From Calliopum simillimum (taxonomy: Eukaryota; Arthropoda; Insecta; Diptera; Lauxaniidae): a stretch of DNA of 64,000 nt. This document shows, piece by piece, positions 53,801 through 61,666 of the stretch. The notes beneath the pieces are model-generated. The model was not told where the DNA came from and did not search any database. It saw only the letters and a program-made list of their open reading frames with translations. Each line of letters starts with the position of its first letter. The first letter of the stretch is position 1. The stretch covers positions 67,473,407 through 67,537,406 of the forward strand of contig OX638372.1 of assembly GCA_951812925.1 (NCBI GenBank). The letters are read 5' to 3'. The translations under genes and the position numbers were made by a program.

Positions 53801-55029
53801 AATTTATTATTTAATTTTTCTTTCGCTCTAAGATTTCGTCTATTTTGTCTTATGTCCTAATAGAAAAAAATAAAAATAAACAGAGAATCCCTCCAAATGG
53901 CTTACCTCAATTTCCGAATTCACACCAATTGTATTCGAACTCAGTAGCGTGCATATTTCCTTGGACGTTAGTTGAAGAAACTCTTTAGACGATACTAAAG
54001 TCAAGAAGAACTTACAAATGCGAGTCAACATTAACTGTTCCAAACTCTCTAAGCCATAGTTACGCGCCTCCAAATATAGTAAGAATGCCGTATCCTCACG
54101 AAAGCGAACGTCATCGTCCAAGCAAAGCCAACACTGGTTGACCAAATTCTTAATGCGCAGGAAATTGGCAGCATTAAAAAGTTCCAAAATTCCTTCACGT
54201 TGAACGAGTGGCTCCTCGGCTAACATCCAGTCATAGACCATCATAAATGCACCGGGGGTTATTTTCTCTTCCGGGAGTTGTATTAGCACTTCATTGCTAC
54301 ATTCCATAAAAAAATCCGAATAACATTGTAGTACCATCATATGACAATTGAAGGTGACACCGCCAATTCGTATTTGCACATTGGGCTTTATATGATTGTC
54401 AATCATATTCTTAAGCAACTTGTACAAACTCTCCTTCGGCGGCTGGACTATATTCTCCCAACCAGCAATTTCATTGGATCTAAAACCCATATCTGCCAGA
54501 GTTTTCTCTTTAAGGCACGGTTCTTGCTTTTGTTTTTGTGCATCATTTTTGCCACCAGGAAATGGTAAATTGGATGGTAAAATTTTACTTCTTGGTGGCT
54601 TAATGGCAGGTACACCTTTAGGAGCCTCGAAACAAGCTAAATGGGTAAGGGTTGGAAAGCAATAAAAAGTCAAACAATAAAACGGACGAAATTGTAACCC
54701 GATTCTTACCATTGTGTATTTTTGGAAATTCTAATTGGGCATCCTTGGCCTGACTTGATGATTCTGAATTGTCTATAAAGTTAAGGCTGCATAACAAAAG
54801 AAGATTTTTTGGAATTTTGTTTTCGAATTCTCAAAATCATATTGTAGACTTACTTCATATACTTCACGTTATTATCAATGGTATCGGAAAAAGGGGGCGT
54901 TCCAGTTGTGCCAGTTGTAGAAATTGTGGATTCGTTGCTCTTTAAGTGGAAGAAATAATCCATTATTTGTTTTTTTTTTTTTTTTTTTTGTCAAATTTAT
55001 ACCTTATTTGTTGGTTTGTCCATTGTCAT
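32170..55029 (-). CDS. BTB-BACK-Kelch protein, 13 coding exons
   Basis: Coding exons in transcript order are 55029-55003, 54939-54854, 54786-54710, 54636-53906, 46892-46693, 46598-46295, 46090-46003, 41541-40950, 40040-39665, 39534-39298, 32897-32626, 32558-32400 and 32347-32170. All junction phases agree and the total is 3327 nt: 1108 residues plus TAG. Order: a disordered N-terminus (1-143), BTB (about 145-245), BACK (about 255-370), a long linker with His/Gln runs (to about 700), then six Kelch motifs with Gly-Gly doublets (VFGG, IIGG, IIGG, IAGG, VGG, IIGG). The family usually acts as Cullin-3 substrate adaptors (BTB binds CUL3, Kelch propeller binds substrate) or as actin organisers; which applies here is not shown. 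An orthologue is expected in Drosophila, where CG9426 is a guess only. An ATG at 55023 is an alternative start. Confidence 0.9.
33176..33722. mobile_element. palindromic element in Kelch intron 10
   Basis: Arms of about 200 bp pair. TCAATCAGCTGATAAAAACA pairs with TGTTTTTATCAGCTGATTGA, and CAGTTACGATATTATAATAA with TTATTATAATATCGTAACTG. CCATTTCGGCAAAAGTAATG pairs imperfectly with the CATTTCGAGGC side. Centre near 33440. No coding capacity. Its inner part resembles 60229-60457. Confidence 0.88.
34100..34463. repeat. dispersed family copy, left part (split by insertion)
   Basis: Head ATATATTCTTGACTAGCGTC and GATATAGCCATATCCGTCTG, then one internal unit (GGGCGTGGTACCTCC). It stops at GAGATAATCGAAACAAAC. 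The missing continuation is at 37376. Confidence 0.8.
34857..35110 (-). pseudogene. IS630/Tc1-type transposase C-terminal fragment
   Basis: LGPYSPMLNPIENIWAETKI then KVKTNLCLPTV contains the third acidic catalytic residue (Glu of NPIEN) of a DDE_3-type transposase. The preceding catalytic part is missing or degenerate. Confidence 0.65.
36143..36890 (-). pseudogene. Tc1/mariner-superfamily transposase, broken
   Basis: In order: VPNRSHEKQLEAQKQARKFY, MDDQTYFKADFKQLPGHEFY (first Asp), FPKQYMVWQAICTCGLRSSF, ECLEKRLLPFIREHGGSVMF then RLDLATYYS (second Asp). A frame break follows, then NPPNCPELRPIERYWALMKS (third residue, Glu of RPIE) and VQNLMKGLKKKVK. There are at least two frame breaks. Part of the 36135-36220 overlap resembles the core of the 15.4-kb foldback family. 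Confidence 0.75.
37376..37540. repeat. dispersed family copy, right part
   Basis: TTCACTCAGACATTAAGAAC continues exactly where 34463 stops, by comparison with 22015-22060. It runs to the family tail ACTGCAGTGTAGGGTATTTA, GGCCAGGCCAAAGG, CTTACTAGTTT. Confidence 0.78.
38023..39252. mobile_element. MITE with GTTCACATATTAYG ends, host of a nested hAT MITE
   Basis: Left GGGGCCGTTCACATATTACG and right TAATATGTGAACGATCTCT are inverted and next to TA. Inner GACCCCTCC and GTTACGTAAC words are typical of a MITE type I know from arthropod genomes. Without the nested element it is about 260 bp. Its right end lies about 45 bases from the splice donor of Kelch exon 10. Confidence 0.75.
38079..39040. mobile_element. 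hAT-type MITE, 962 bp, perfect 8-bp duplication
   Basis: The ends CAGTGCTGTCGTT and AACGACAGCACTG are inverted, flanked on both sides by CTCCCTAC (38071-38078 and 39041-39048). CAGTG fits the hAT consensus YARNG. The subterminal parts repeat GAAGTG/AGCGAA motifs. The interior 38290-38870 contains sequence of the 13-16 kb foldback family. Confidence 0.9.
39298..40040 (-). CDS. Kelch gene exons 9-10: first Kelch repeats
   Basis: Exon 9 (40040-39665) has KKILVFGGIDPYCQHCY, an acidic insert, then VVCHGRIYIIGGTRTALG. Exon 10 (39534-39298) has SVWSFDPRFLKWTLESTIPE, TRRDFAVVAI, GFFIIGGEGINGKALDSVWF and YDVLLKSWTK. Phase requires that exon 9 end at TCG before GCAAGT, a GC-AG intron. A GT donor four bases further would need a weaker acceptor 16 bases into exon 10. 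Confidence 0.85.
40041..40949 (-). other. Kelch intron 8 with repeat pieces
   Basis: Holds a partial copy of the 3055-3322 hAT-like MITE (40666-40775, TAGTGATGAGTAAAATTAGT) and a terminal piece of the 15.4-kb foldback family (40795-40925, ACAAATGGTACTGGAACCAA, AATCCTCCCACATTAT). Confidence 0.7.
40950..41541 (-). CDS. Kelch gene exon 8: His/Gln-rich linker
   Basis: 592-nt exon encoding KPATPSEILSCCHQRESGIE, then a run of HQQQHQQQHQQQH and polar sequence up to STTALDFN. Acceptor TTTACAG|CAA, donor ATTT|GTGAGT. The repeat is CAN-codon-rich and probably length-variable. No fold is expected. Confidence 0.82.
41932..43360 (+). mobile_element. mariner-type element in Kelch intron 7
   Basis: The ends CGGAGGGCCTAACAAAAGTT and its imperfect inverse (AACTTTTGTTAAGCCCCTCA) are flanked by TA at 41930-41931 and 43361-43362. 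1429 bp. Inserted antisense to the Kelch gene. Confidence 0.88.
42048..42954 (+). pseudogene. mariner-type transposase, frame-broken
   Basis: N-terminal helix-turn-helix region: IWFAILFGFRRKLKPVEIFN, APSLVTISKFFRRFQTGHLS, then KIDEDPRLIQEIIAEELGLN and MAVSQILKNYLGYSKKSARW. Catalytic remains HHDSAPAHTAEKTT (second Asp) and YSPDLTPCDFWLFSKIKKK (third Asp) lie in another frame, followed by the C-terminus INAVSDKTVKLQKACFSRWI. The spacing between these two Asp is 30, so a few residues are deleted relative to DD34D. The first Asp region is not recognisable. Confidence 0.8.
44013..45236. mobile_element. non-autonomous element with CTGCCGTCCTAAG ends, 1224 bp
   Basis: CTGCCGTCCTAAGAAAGAAT on the left pairs with ATTCTTGCTTAGGACGGCAG on the right. 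TACA flanks both sides, so the duplication may be TA or TACA. TTACGGYATTCT-like words recur inside. No transposase. Confidence 0.82.
45240..46000. other. intron sequence, nothing recognised
   Basis: Part of Kelch intron 7. The open frame at 45601-45828 is unsupported. Confidence 0.35.
46003..46598 (-). CDS. Kelch gene exons 6-7 (linker)
   Basis: Exon 6 (46598-46295) encodes FLHFLERYQLMAPTQRQWVF and a Cys-rich part (CSYHHRLECPNMQY, CCVRSDCRK). Its donor is the weaker TTA|GTACGT. Exon 7 (46090-46003) encodes ATVYTKKCRDQG to TRQRKDYIRG, with acceptor ATTCCAG|GCA and donor AGAG|GTAAGA. Phases are consistent through both. Confidence 0.78.
46693..46892 (-). CDS. Kelch gene exon 5: end of BACK domain
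   Basis: IFMSVVRWLTHSYEERERDM then LNVVKCVRFSLMPPWFL is the C-terminal half of a BACK domain. Acceptor TTTTCAG|ATT, donor ATC|GTAAGT. Joined to exon 4 across a 7.0-kb intron in phase 0. Confidence 0.9.
47076..47113. repeat. perfect 15-bp hairpin
   Basis: AGAAAAACGAAGCAT, an 8-nt loop TCACACTT, then ATGCTTCGTTTTTCT. The pairing extends imperfectly outward (CGAG with CTCG). It is probably the core of a small MITE in Kelch intron 4. Confidence 0.85.
47185..47350. repeat. inverted and direct repeats around CACTTAGTGAGTTTT
   Basis: AAACTCGCTAAGTGCATAG, GCACTTAGTGAGTTTTACCT and GCACTTAGTGAGTTTTGTTT, with TCGTCGGTYAAGAG and ACCGACAATATATAC words between them. Tandem copies of about 80 bp with alternating orientation. 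Confidence 0.65.
47605..48300 (-). pseudogene. LINE fragment: RNase H and C-terminal zinc-knuckle
   Basis: 48065-48298 reads KLVLICRSFLCNISEDYHIT, LYWVSSHSNFEDKETGGELV, the end of a LINE RNase H domain (like WVPSHSNIEGNETADELA). 47605-47847 reads VANHTSRLGFSNIDDLCTSC and KNGRMEEIVQRL, the following knuckle region. The second half of the knuckle is degenerate. Same general type as 25047-26285. Confidence 0.65.
48790..49335. mobile_element. palindromic element in Kelch intron 4
   Basis: Imperfect arms of about 260 bp centred near 49062. Examples: ATAAATGTTAAAAATC pairs with GATTTTTAACATTTAT. GCATTTGCCAATGCTAAA pairs with TTTAGCATTGACAAATAC, and GCTCTATCACATATGGTTTT with AAAACCATACGTCACAGAGC. 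No coding capacity. Confidence 0.8.
49822..50165 (-). pseudogene. RTE-type LINE 3' fragment
   Basis: Closely similar to 7941-8260. On the minus strand it reads LEWNPQGSRGRGRPKTNWKR-type sequence in mixed frames. The short CTCCTAGGAGGAG region follows, then a TGTA microsatellite tail (49818-49837), as expected at an RTE 3' end. Confidence 0.78.
50599..51819 (+). CDS. LINE reverse transcriptase, C-terminal part, intact frame
   Basis: About 406 codons open without a stop. Starts in the QFGFKRGHSTSHALLKFH region. Motif A VSLDIEKAFDKVFH. Motif B SCGVPQGSILAPHLYNSFIF. Motif C LYADDSMIYSH with both catalytic Asp. Motif D/E NFEKSVAI and KIKYLGVTFS. The thumb and C-terminus follow (LMYKVFICPIILYAFPIWFS, VLERNILRICVDRNY) to the stop at 51819. 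There is no own start codon: the upstream region is cut by truncation. The unbroken frame indicates recent insertion. Confidence 0.88.
   Translation, partial: RVTFSLIPLQQFGFKRGHSTSHALLKFHQDVISNLREQHCTIAVSLDIEKAFDKVFHTGLLFKLLNIGFDPFITKLLKSFLSNRKFFVEINGFTSEFGSISCGVPQGSILAPHLYNSFIFDFPVEFNGSKSILYADDSMIYSHATSPQAALNSVSNHLSIINNYYKYWGININFEKSVAICIRNASGKCPRFVVPESKNLSLSVDNKVIPFNNKIKYLGVTFSNLFKFNEHARTLKKKAIRAKGAFMGLFLNKSLSQKTKLLMYKVFICPIILYAFPIWFSISPSVAKELEVLERNILRICVDRNYQSYTKRFSNKYIYNKSSVIPLCLYGFNLIDRFINRLIYVDNDLITEIFETEKERTWSSGSFLSPVGLINENLSFRFDFTDPPASLLPAFYINSAPGSHRG
51860..52386. mobile_element. hAT-type MITE, 527 bp, perfect 8-bp duplication
   Basis: The ends CATAGCYGCCC are inverted at 51860 and 52386, flanked by TTCTATAA on both sides (51852-51859 and 52387-52394). 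The interior is rich in AACAACAAC and TTGTTGTTG, as in 8890-9340. Short overlapping frames on both strands come from those repeats. Confidence 0.9.
52960..53905 (-). other. Kelch intron 4, exon-proximal part
   Basis: AT-rich with nothing recognised. A 73-codon frame at 53439-53660 is unsupported. Confidence 0.35.
53906..54636 (-). CDS. Kelch gene exon 4: BTB domain and start of BACK
   Basis: Bounded by CATTTAG|CT and GAG|GTAAGC. Contains PNVQIRIGGVTFNCHMMVLQ, then CYSDFFMECSNE (BTB core with the V-x-F-x-C-H-x-x-V pattern), EEKITPGAFMMVYDWMLAEE and LFNAANFLRIKNLVNQCW. These are followed by the BACK-type YLEARNYGLESL and FLQLTSKEICTLLSSNTIGV. The frame before the acceptor is open but is intron. 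Confidence 0.92.
54710..55029 (-). CDS. Kelch gene exons 1-3 (disordered N-terminus)
   Basis: Exon 1 (55029-55003) follows an in-frame stop (TAA) and encodes MTMDKPTNK. Its donor AAG|GTATAA and the acceptor TTAAAG|AGCAAC give a 63-nt intron that keeps the frame and contains the long A run. Alternatively, translation could start at an ATG at 54963 inside that intron sequence without splicing. Exon 2 (54939-54854) is Ser/Thr-rich, and exon 3 (54786-54710) encodes LNFIDNSESSSQAKDAQ. The next two introns are 67 and 73 nt, typical of flies. Confidence 0.7.
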
Positions 55030-55988
55030 CAGATGTTAACAAAAAATATATAGAGTGAGTTTTATTAGGATAAAAAAGAGTTTATATGGTTTGGATAATT
55101 TAGACAGCAAATTCAAGTAAATATTTCTTGAGAAAGAATCGAATTGAAACAATAGAAAGTTTTTCAGAAAATAAAATTTTTCAAAATTCTGATTTGAATT
55201 CTTTTCTGTCAAAGTTCAATCAAAAAATAACAAGAAATTCCCGGTAAATAAATATGCGTTTTTATTTTATTTCTCGCTTTTTTGAATCGTGGGCTAAGCC
55301 ATGATTAAGTGTATAATATTATAATTTGCTGATTGGCTAATCAAAAAAAAAAAAACCATTCTAGAAGTAGATGGTGTTTTTATTTCTCAACATCAGGAAA
55401 GAGTACGATAGCTCAAAACGACCTTGATAAGACCATACTTGAATCATAGGTTTAACAGGCAATTTGATGATCAAAACACAAAAAAGTCGGAAACTTAAAA
55501 GGTATACTATATTATCTTTCTGTACGAAACCCAGAGCATGGATCGTTTTATTAACGAGATAATGATATTTAGTATTTACTTCAAAATAGAGGACATATAT
55601 ATATAAACAAAATATAGATATTTATAATGGCATATTTTCATCAACAAATTTTTTATTTGTATCTGAGTTCAGTCAAGTGTTGTAAGTTCAGCTTAGGTCT
55701 TTTTTGGTCTTTTCTAGAACGGGCTGGTATTGAAATATCTTTGGGATCGAGCTAATTTTCACTGTCATACTAGAAACAATTAAGTTAATTAGTTTTACCT
55801 ACAAGTCAATGAAACATTGTTAAAAAAAATATATAAAATAAGGTGTCCCGCAGAAAATACCTTCGTGAGTAGAAGCACCCTTTTACACGATGGGATTCTC
55901 TGCAAAGGGATAGATTTTTTATCTCATTTTAATATAAAATCAATGGGAAAAATAATGAAATTAACAAACTGGTGGTCTTCGAAAGTTA

Positions 55989-56799
55989 CCCAGCAAATCC
56001 TGAAACAGTTACCAACATTATTATATAAGAGTTACAAATCTCGTATTATACCAGTTACATTTCTTCTAGCACTTTTGCCCTATCCGTGTGATCGTGCAAC
56101 CTTGTCTTATCAATGCAACTTTCTCATAAACAAAAATAATAAGAAACTGTCTTTTTCATTTTCCCCAATTCCTTTTGTAGGCATACTTTCAATTTATGTA
56201 AAAAAATAACAATCAAACTGAAGTTTTGGAAAAATTATTTTAATGCCATACCTAAATTGGAGCGTCGGGCGTATTTAACCATTTCTGTCTTTTCATGTCC
56301 ACACAATTTATAAAGAGAAAACCGAAACAGAGACGGTTAAATTACGCTGACGCTCGACTAACGCTCCAATTTAGGTATGGCAATGAATTGAGTTACAAAT
56401 TTTTTTTTTTTTTTTTGTAAAATTGAGTATGGACTTAACTGCATTCGGTTGACGTCTTTCTTGATAACATGAAATAAAGATTTGTTGAATTTTTTTTTTT
56501 TTGGGTATTCAGCTTTATTCATTTTTATATATTTACCTTACCGGCGCTGATGTTGGGTTTTAGAATTGGTATAGAAGGTTATTTGTTATTTTATTTGAAT
56601 TAACTTCGATTGGCGACAAATTACTATTCAGTTTTGTTCTCTGACAACTTGATATTTTTTGAGTAAGGAAGCAAAGCATCTTTTCGTTTATCTTACCCTT
56701 TTTAAATTTCTTTGTGGTAGTAAATTTAGAAAAATGTATAATAGTATGTGTTAAACGGGTCAGTCCATAGTTCAATATGGTTATGTAGGATTTACTGGG
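55989..56799. mobile_element. element A with CCCAGYAAATCC ends, 811 bp
   Basis: Starts CCCAGCAAATCCTGAAACAG and ends with the inverse GGATTTACTGGG. Its left part is the inverted counterpart of the right end of element B (57303-59801), and its right part of B's left end, so A is an internally deleted copy in the opposite orientation. A 137-bp MITE sits inside it. Confidence 0.75.
56245..56381. mobile_element. 137-bp MITE, ends GCCATACCTAAATTGGAGCG
   Basis: 21-bp inverted termini, flanked by AAT on both sides (56242-56244 and 56382-56384). A 3-bp duplication would suit a PIF/Harbinger-type origin, though the usual target is TWA. It interrupts an arm of element A. A half-copy lies at 705-763. 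Confidence 0.85.
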
Positions 56800-57667
56800 T
56801 AGTTGAAAATTTAAATCGACTAATTTTGAAATCTAAAACCCACATACTAGGCATAATGATAAAAATTTTATTAAGGACATTGATTAACAGGTTGAACGGA
56901 TTCAATAATTATTTTACAAACGTTATCCTACAACGAAATCTTATTTTAGATCTTTTGGAACATTACGTAACAAATTCATTCAGTTGGGATATCATTGAAA
57001 GTATAAAGTATTAAATGTGACCGTCCGTATCTTCACAAAATCAAAAATATGTTTTTTGCATTTTCTAAAAATTCATATGCAATAATTTTGAAAGAGGCTG
57101 TCCATAAGCCTCGTGACCATAATAAATAATAAAAAAATACACGGAGCGTGACGCTTGCCTCTCGAACACCCTCCCCTTGGGATGATCATGATGTTTACTT
57201 ATGCACAGCCTCAAAGATTTTTTTTTTTTATTATATGTATGTCTTCCTATCATTATTGATTTAAAAAATTTTTATTTTAATAATACGAATATTCCGAAAA
57301 CACCCAGCAAATCCTACGTAACCATATTGAATTATGGACTGACCCATTTAACACATACTACGATACATTTTTCAAAATTTACTTCACAATGAAATTTAAA
57401 AAGGGAAAGATATAAACAAAAAGATGCCTTGCTTCCTTACTCAAAAAATATTAAGTTGACAGAGAACAAAATTGAATTTTAATTTATCGTCAATCGAAGC
57501 ACATTAACAAACAATGATTGTGAAATTATTGTTGTTGATCGGAAAAACACGTATGTTCCGTTTGTATTGTTACTTTGTATAATTTAACTCATTATTGTAA
57601 AATATGAAGGAAATATGCTGAATCAATTGTGGATCGTCTGAAGCTACTTGATGTTCTTTTTCCCAAT

Positions 57668-59191
57668 CCCAGCAAACATTTTCAATCGCGGACAATCTTC
57701 CATCTCTTGGGGATGCATTTAAAGCTCTTCTATGTGAGCTTTCCGCGATAAAAATTTTCCGCGAGTAAAAGAAGATTCGTTGCAAATCAAACATCTTTGC
57801 AATGAATATACGACTCGACCAGGCGAATTTTGTGCAACAAAACTTCAGCGCGATTAACAGAAGATTTCTCCTTACACCCTTCTGGACTCTTAGGACCCAA
57901 AGCGATTACTTAAAGGGATCGAAGACATCTCTGGTCATGTCTGAAATCTATTTTAACCTTTTCCCATCTATTGGACCAAAAATTTTATTTTCCAAAATGG
58001 GCCCAAAATGGTCACTTAGAGGGGTCGGCGACGCCTATGGTCATGTCCAACATCTATTTTCGACCTTTCCCCATCGATTGGTGCAATAAAATTTTTTCAC
58101 CAAAATGGGCCCAAATCGGTCACTTAGAGGAGTCCGAGACATCCCTGGACATGTCCAAAATCTATTTTCGATCTTTCCCCATCGATTAGTGCAATTAAAA
58201 TTTTTCACCAAAATGGGCTGAAATCGGTCACTTAGAGGGGTCGGGAACACCCCTGGTCATGTCCAAAATCTATTTTCGACCTTTCCTCATCGATTGGTGC
58301 AATAAAATTTTTTCACCAAAATGGGCCCAAATCGGTCACTTAGAGGGGTCGGAGACACCCCTGGACATGTCCAAAATCTATTTTTGACCTTTCCCCATCG
58401 ATTGGTGCAGTAAAATTTTTTCACCAAAATGGGCCCAAATCGGTCACTTAGAGGGGTCGGAGACACCCCTGGACATGTCCAAAATCTATTTTTGACCTTT
58501 CCCCATCGATTAGTGCAATAAAAATTTTTCACCAAAATGGGCCCAAATCGGTCACTTAGAGGGGTCGGAGACACCCCTGGACATGTCCAAAACTATTTTC
58601 GACCTTTCCCCATCGATTGGTGCAATACATTTTTTTTTTTTCAAAAATTGGCCCAAATCGGTCACAAGATGGCCGACTACTACATGACGTCAGCACCTGA
58701 GAAATTTCGAAAAAATTAATAATTTTTTTTTCTAAAGGGCAATATTTCTGAGGCCCGGTATTTTTCACGAAGCAAAATGTCAAACTACACGGTATATTTT
58801 TAACGGCACATAAATTTTGACATTGAATTGTACAAAAATTAGCAATTTCTTATGAAATTATTTTTATGTCGCCATTTTATATTTCGTATTTTATTATTTT
58901 TTTTCAAGTTTTTTTTCGCTTTAAAAAACATCTTACGGAGTCGTCTGTGGACCCTTCCTGGGGATCATTTGCAGATTTATCTTTGGGAGTCGCCAGACTA
59001 CTCCTCCAGGGGATCATTTGCGGATTCATTTCGGGGAGTTAGAGGATTCTTCTAAAACAATCGTAATCGACCGGACAATTACTCACGCCTGAAACATCGC
59101 GGAAGAGTCGAATGCAACTGTCGCGGACGATTGCTTTAATCGCCTAGGCGAATCGAATACGATTCTTCCGCGATTGAAAATGTTTGCTGGG
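57668..59191. mobile_element. element C nested in B, ends CCCAGCAAACATTTTCAATC
   Basis: 25-bp inverted ends (CCCAGCAAACATTTTCAATC, GCGGA) with AAT on both sides (57665-57667, 59192-59194). The interior carries the 108-bp tandem array and TTCCGCGA/GATTCTTCCGCG words. No transposase recognised. Confidence 0.78.
57850..58680. repeat. 108-bp tandem satellite, about 7.5 units
   Basis: GGTCACTTAGAGGGGTCGGA or a variant recurs with GTCACTTAGA at 58011, 58119, 58227, 58335, 58443 and 58551 (spacing exactly 108), then a diverged copy at 58661 and another near 57903. Each unit contains CATGTCCAAAATCTATTTT, CCTTTCCCCATCGATTGGTG and CACCAAAATGGGCCCAAATC. Because 108 is divisible by three, the array stays open in frames on both strands. 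These are not taken as genes. Confidence 0.95.
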
Positions 59192-60228
59192 AATGAAGAT
59201 GTTCCTGGTCAACCTGCAGAACAACGCAACATGCCGTAGAAGACACCATTCAATTAATAGCTGAAGATTTTCGTGCAAAAGTGGCCCGTGATCGCAATAA
59301 TGCATCACGCATGTTGCCAAAATCTTTGCCGATAATACCAGCAAGGAGCAGTGCATGGGTTGCACTACCACTTTAAGACCGCCATCCTGATGCGATACAA
59401 ATATTGCTAAATTTGTTGGCTAACATCTGCAGCTCAAAATTATTACGAAGCCTCATAATTGAATGCAGCTAAACCCATCATCCATTTAAAAAATTGTTTG
59501 TAACTCAATCATAAATTTTACATTAAAATAATTTTTTTTAAATTTCAGTTTGATTTTTATTTGCTTACATAAATTGAAAGAATGTCTACAAAAGGAATTG
59601 GAAAAAATGAAAGAGATAGCTATAGTTTTCTACTATTTTTATTGATGAGAAAGTCGCATTGATAAGACAAGGATGCACGATCACACTGATAGGGCAAAGG
59701 TGGTTATTTTTTTCCCGATGCTACAAGAAATGTAACTGGTATAATACAAGATGTGTAACTGTTATATAATAAGGTTGGTAACAGTTACAGGATTTGCTGG
59801 GCAGTTGACCCATTAATTTCGTCATAAAATTTGCTTTTTAGATAGTCATTAATTTCATATCAATTGATACAGATTTGATATGAATCTTTTTTTAGAAAAC
59901 AAAAATCTGTCAATTGAGACAATTGTATCAATAGAGACTATGTTGAATTTTGTGACTGTGATAGAATAGGGCTGTTCAAAATGTTTTCAAATAAACTTGC
60001 AAAAACTAGTTTTGTTCCGAATCTAGCATATGAATTGGCCTAAGGATAGAAAACTATCCTAGCTGTAACTCGAAAACCCAACGGATTTTCTTGATTAGAC
60101 GCAAATTAGCCTATGTTCTAAAATTGAAAAAAAAATCAAGGGGATCGGGAACCGAACCAAAATGGGTTAATTAGAGGAACTATTTTCTGAAATCAGGAAA
60201 TTCAATTGCCCTGCGAATAAGTAGTTTT

Positions 60229-60457
60229 TAGAGGAGTAATTTTTCAAAAGGGCTTATATCCAAAACGAGGCAAAAGTAATAACATACATATTACGTGGCA
60301 TAATAATAGGTTATTTGAGCGACATCATTTTGTTATCTGAATGCCATAAATTTCGCATCATTGAGTAAACTACTCGTGGGAACGGAGACCGATTTGATTA
60401 ATTTCTAACAAAATATCAGGCCTAGTTTTGGAAATAAGCCATTTTGAAAAATAACCT
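60229..60457. mobile_element. small palindrome upstream of neuferricin
   Basis: AATTTTTCAAAAGGGCTTAT, CCAAAACGAGGC pairs with GCCTAGTTTTGGAAATAAGC, ATTTTGAAAAAT. The inner GAGGCAAAAGTAATRACATA and TTAATTTCTAACAAAAT resemble the centre of the 33176-33722 element. It ends about 250 bases before the neuferricin ATG. Confidence 0.65.
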
Positions 60458-60705
60458 CAAATAATTTATTTAGTACTATTTTTTTATTCAACAGCAACCC
60501 TAAATGAGGGTTGACGTAGACAACAAAAAACAGCTGATTCATTTCAACTGTTTACAAAGTTTGCTGTCAGTCCAGTGTTTGTCAGTCGTTAATTGTTGTT
60601 TATATCTGCTGCCTTTCTTTTAATTATCGGGTTTTGTTTTTTTAACATTTTGTAACATCCTTAGCTCATTCAAGTGCCTTACGCTACTACGCTGCAGCTG
60701 CCAAC

Positions 60706-61666
60706 ATGTTTGCATTTTTAAAGCATTTATTTAAATTGCAATTTTTTATTATTTTGGTTGCAATTTTTGCCGGCGTTTATTATCCACAAATACTGGAAAA
60801 ACTAAAGTCTACAGCCGTGAAATATGCAAGAGACTGGATAAATCGACCGCAAAACCCAATCGATGCCTACAAAAGTGGTGAAGCGGAAAGTGCCGAGAAA
60901 CTTTTTAGCAAGGCTGAACTTGCCAAGTACAATGGTGAAAATAATGCACCAATTTATTTGGCGATACTCGGATCAGTCTATGATGTGACCAGGGGTATTA
61001 AACATTATGGGCCTGGTTGCTCGTACAGCTTTTTTGTGGGTAAGTCGACTTTGACCAAAGTTTAAAAAAATGATTTATCTAAGGCTCGATTAGTATTTAT
61101 ATCGATTTGATTTAAAACCAAACCATAATTTAAATATATATATTGGATGTCTTTCAGGACGTGATGCATCAGTTTCATTTATTTCGGGAGAGTTCGAAAG
61201 TTATGACGAAGAAGCAGCAGATGATGTGAACACTTTGAAACCCAATGATCTATTGAGTTTAGTAAATTGGAAGAATTTCTATGCAAAAGAGTACAAATAC
61301 AAAGGCAAACTAAATGGACGTTTTTATGATGCAAATGGTGAAAAAACGAAATATCATCACAAATTTGATGCGCTTTTGGAACAGGCTCAAGCAACTAAAG
61401 TCGCTGGAGAACGATTGCGTGAAAACTATCCAGATTGTAACATTGCATGGACAGCTGAGACCGGTACAAGAGTCTGGTGTACCAAAACAAGCGGTGGCAA
61501 AGAAAGAAATTGGATCGGTTATCCGCGTAAACTTTTTGAATTGGGTAGCGAATCATATAGGTGTGCCTGTGTGAGGGCTGAAGACCTTCAGACAACATTA
61601 GTAATGATTAAACCTTATGATGATTGTGATGAAATGTCTGACACTTGCTACTACAATGTAGATTAA
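60706..61666 (+). CDS. CYB5D2: neuferricin (cytochrome b5 domain-containing protein 2)
   Basis: Two coding exons, 60706-61039 and 61158-61666, with GG|GTAAGT donor and CTTTCAG|GA acceptor around a 118-nt intron. Spliced length is 843 nt, i.e. 280 residues. Residues 5-24 (LKHLFKLQFFIILVAIFAGV) form a signal anchor. A membrane-associated-progesterone-receptor-type cytochrome b5 domain spans about 65-165 (LFSKAELAKYNGENNAPIYL, GSVYDVTRGIKHYGPGCSYS, then GRDASVSFISGEF). His100 is a candidate haem-region residue, but the classical HPGG is not kept. The C-terminal part is Cys-containing (CNIAWTAETGTRVWCTK, YRCACVR, DDCDEMSDTCYYNVD), as in this family. Neuferricin is a secreted or membrane haem-binding protein linked in vertebrates to neurogenesis. 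The ATG context CAACATG is good for a fly. Confidence 0.93.

Larger units (their letters stand above)
57303..59801. mobile_element. element B with CCCAGCAAATCC ends, 2.5 kb
   Basis: Left end CCCAGCAAATCCTACGTAAC, right end inverse of CCCAGCAAATCCTGTAAC. Contains nested element C and the 108-bp satellite. A stretch near 59230-59380 has a plus frame reading VEDTIQLIAEDFRAKVARDR and MLPKSLPIIPARSSAWVA that looks protein-like but is not recognised. No clear target duplication. Confidence 0.7.

Noticed and set aside
55817..56209. 130-codon frame at the left of element A
   Set aside because: It crosses the element boundary and has no recognisable feature.
58287..58574. 95-codon repeat protein on the minus strand of the satellite
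   Set aside because: It is open only because the 108-bp unit is a multiple of three. The plus strand is open too.
57850..58680. Regularly spaced repeats that could be mistaken for a CRISPR-like array
   Set aside because: The whole 108-bp unit is conserved with no variable spacers, and the genome is eukaryotic. This is a tandem satellite.
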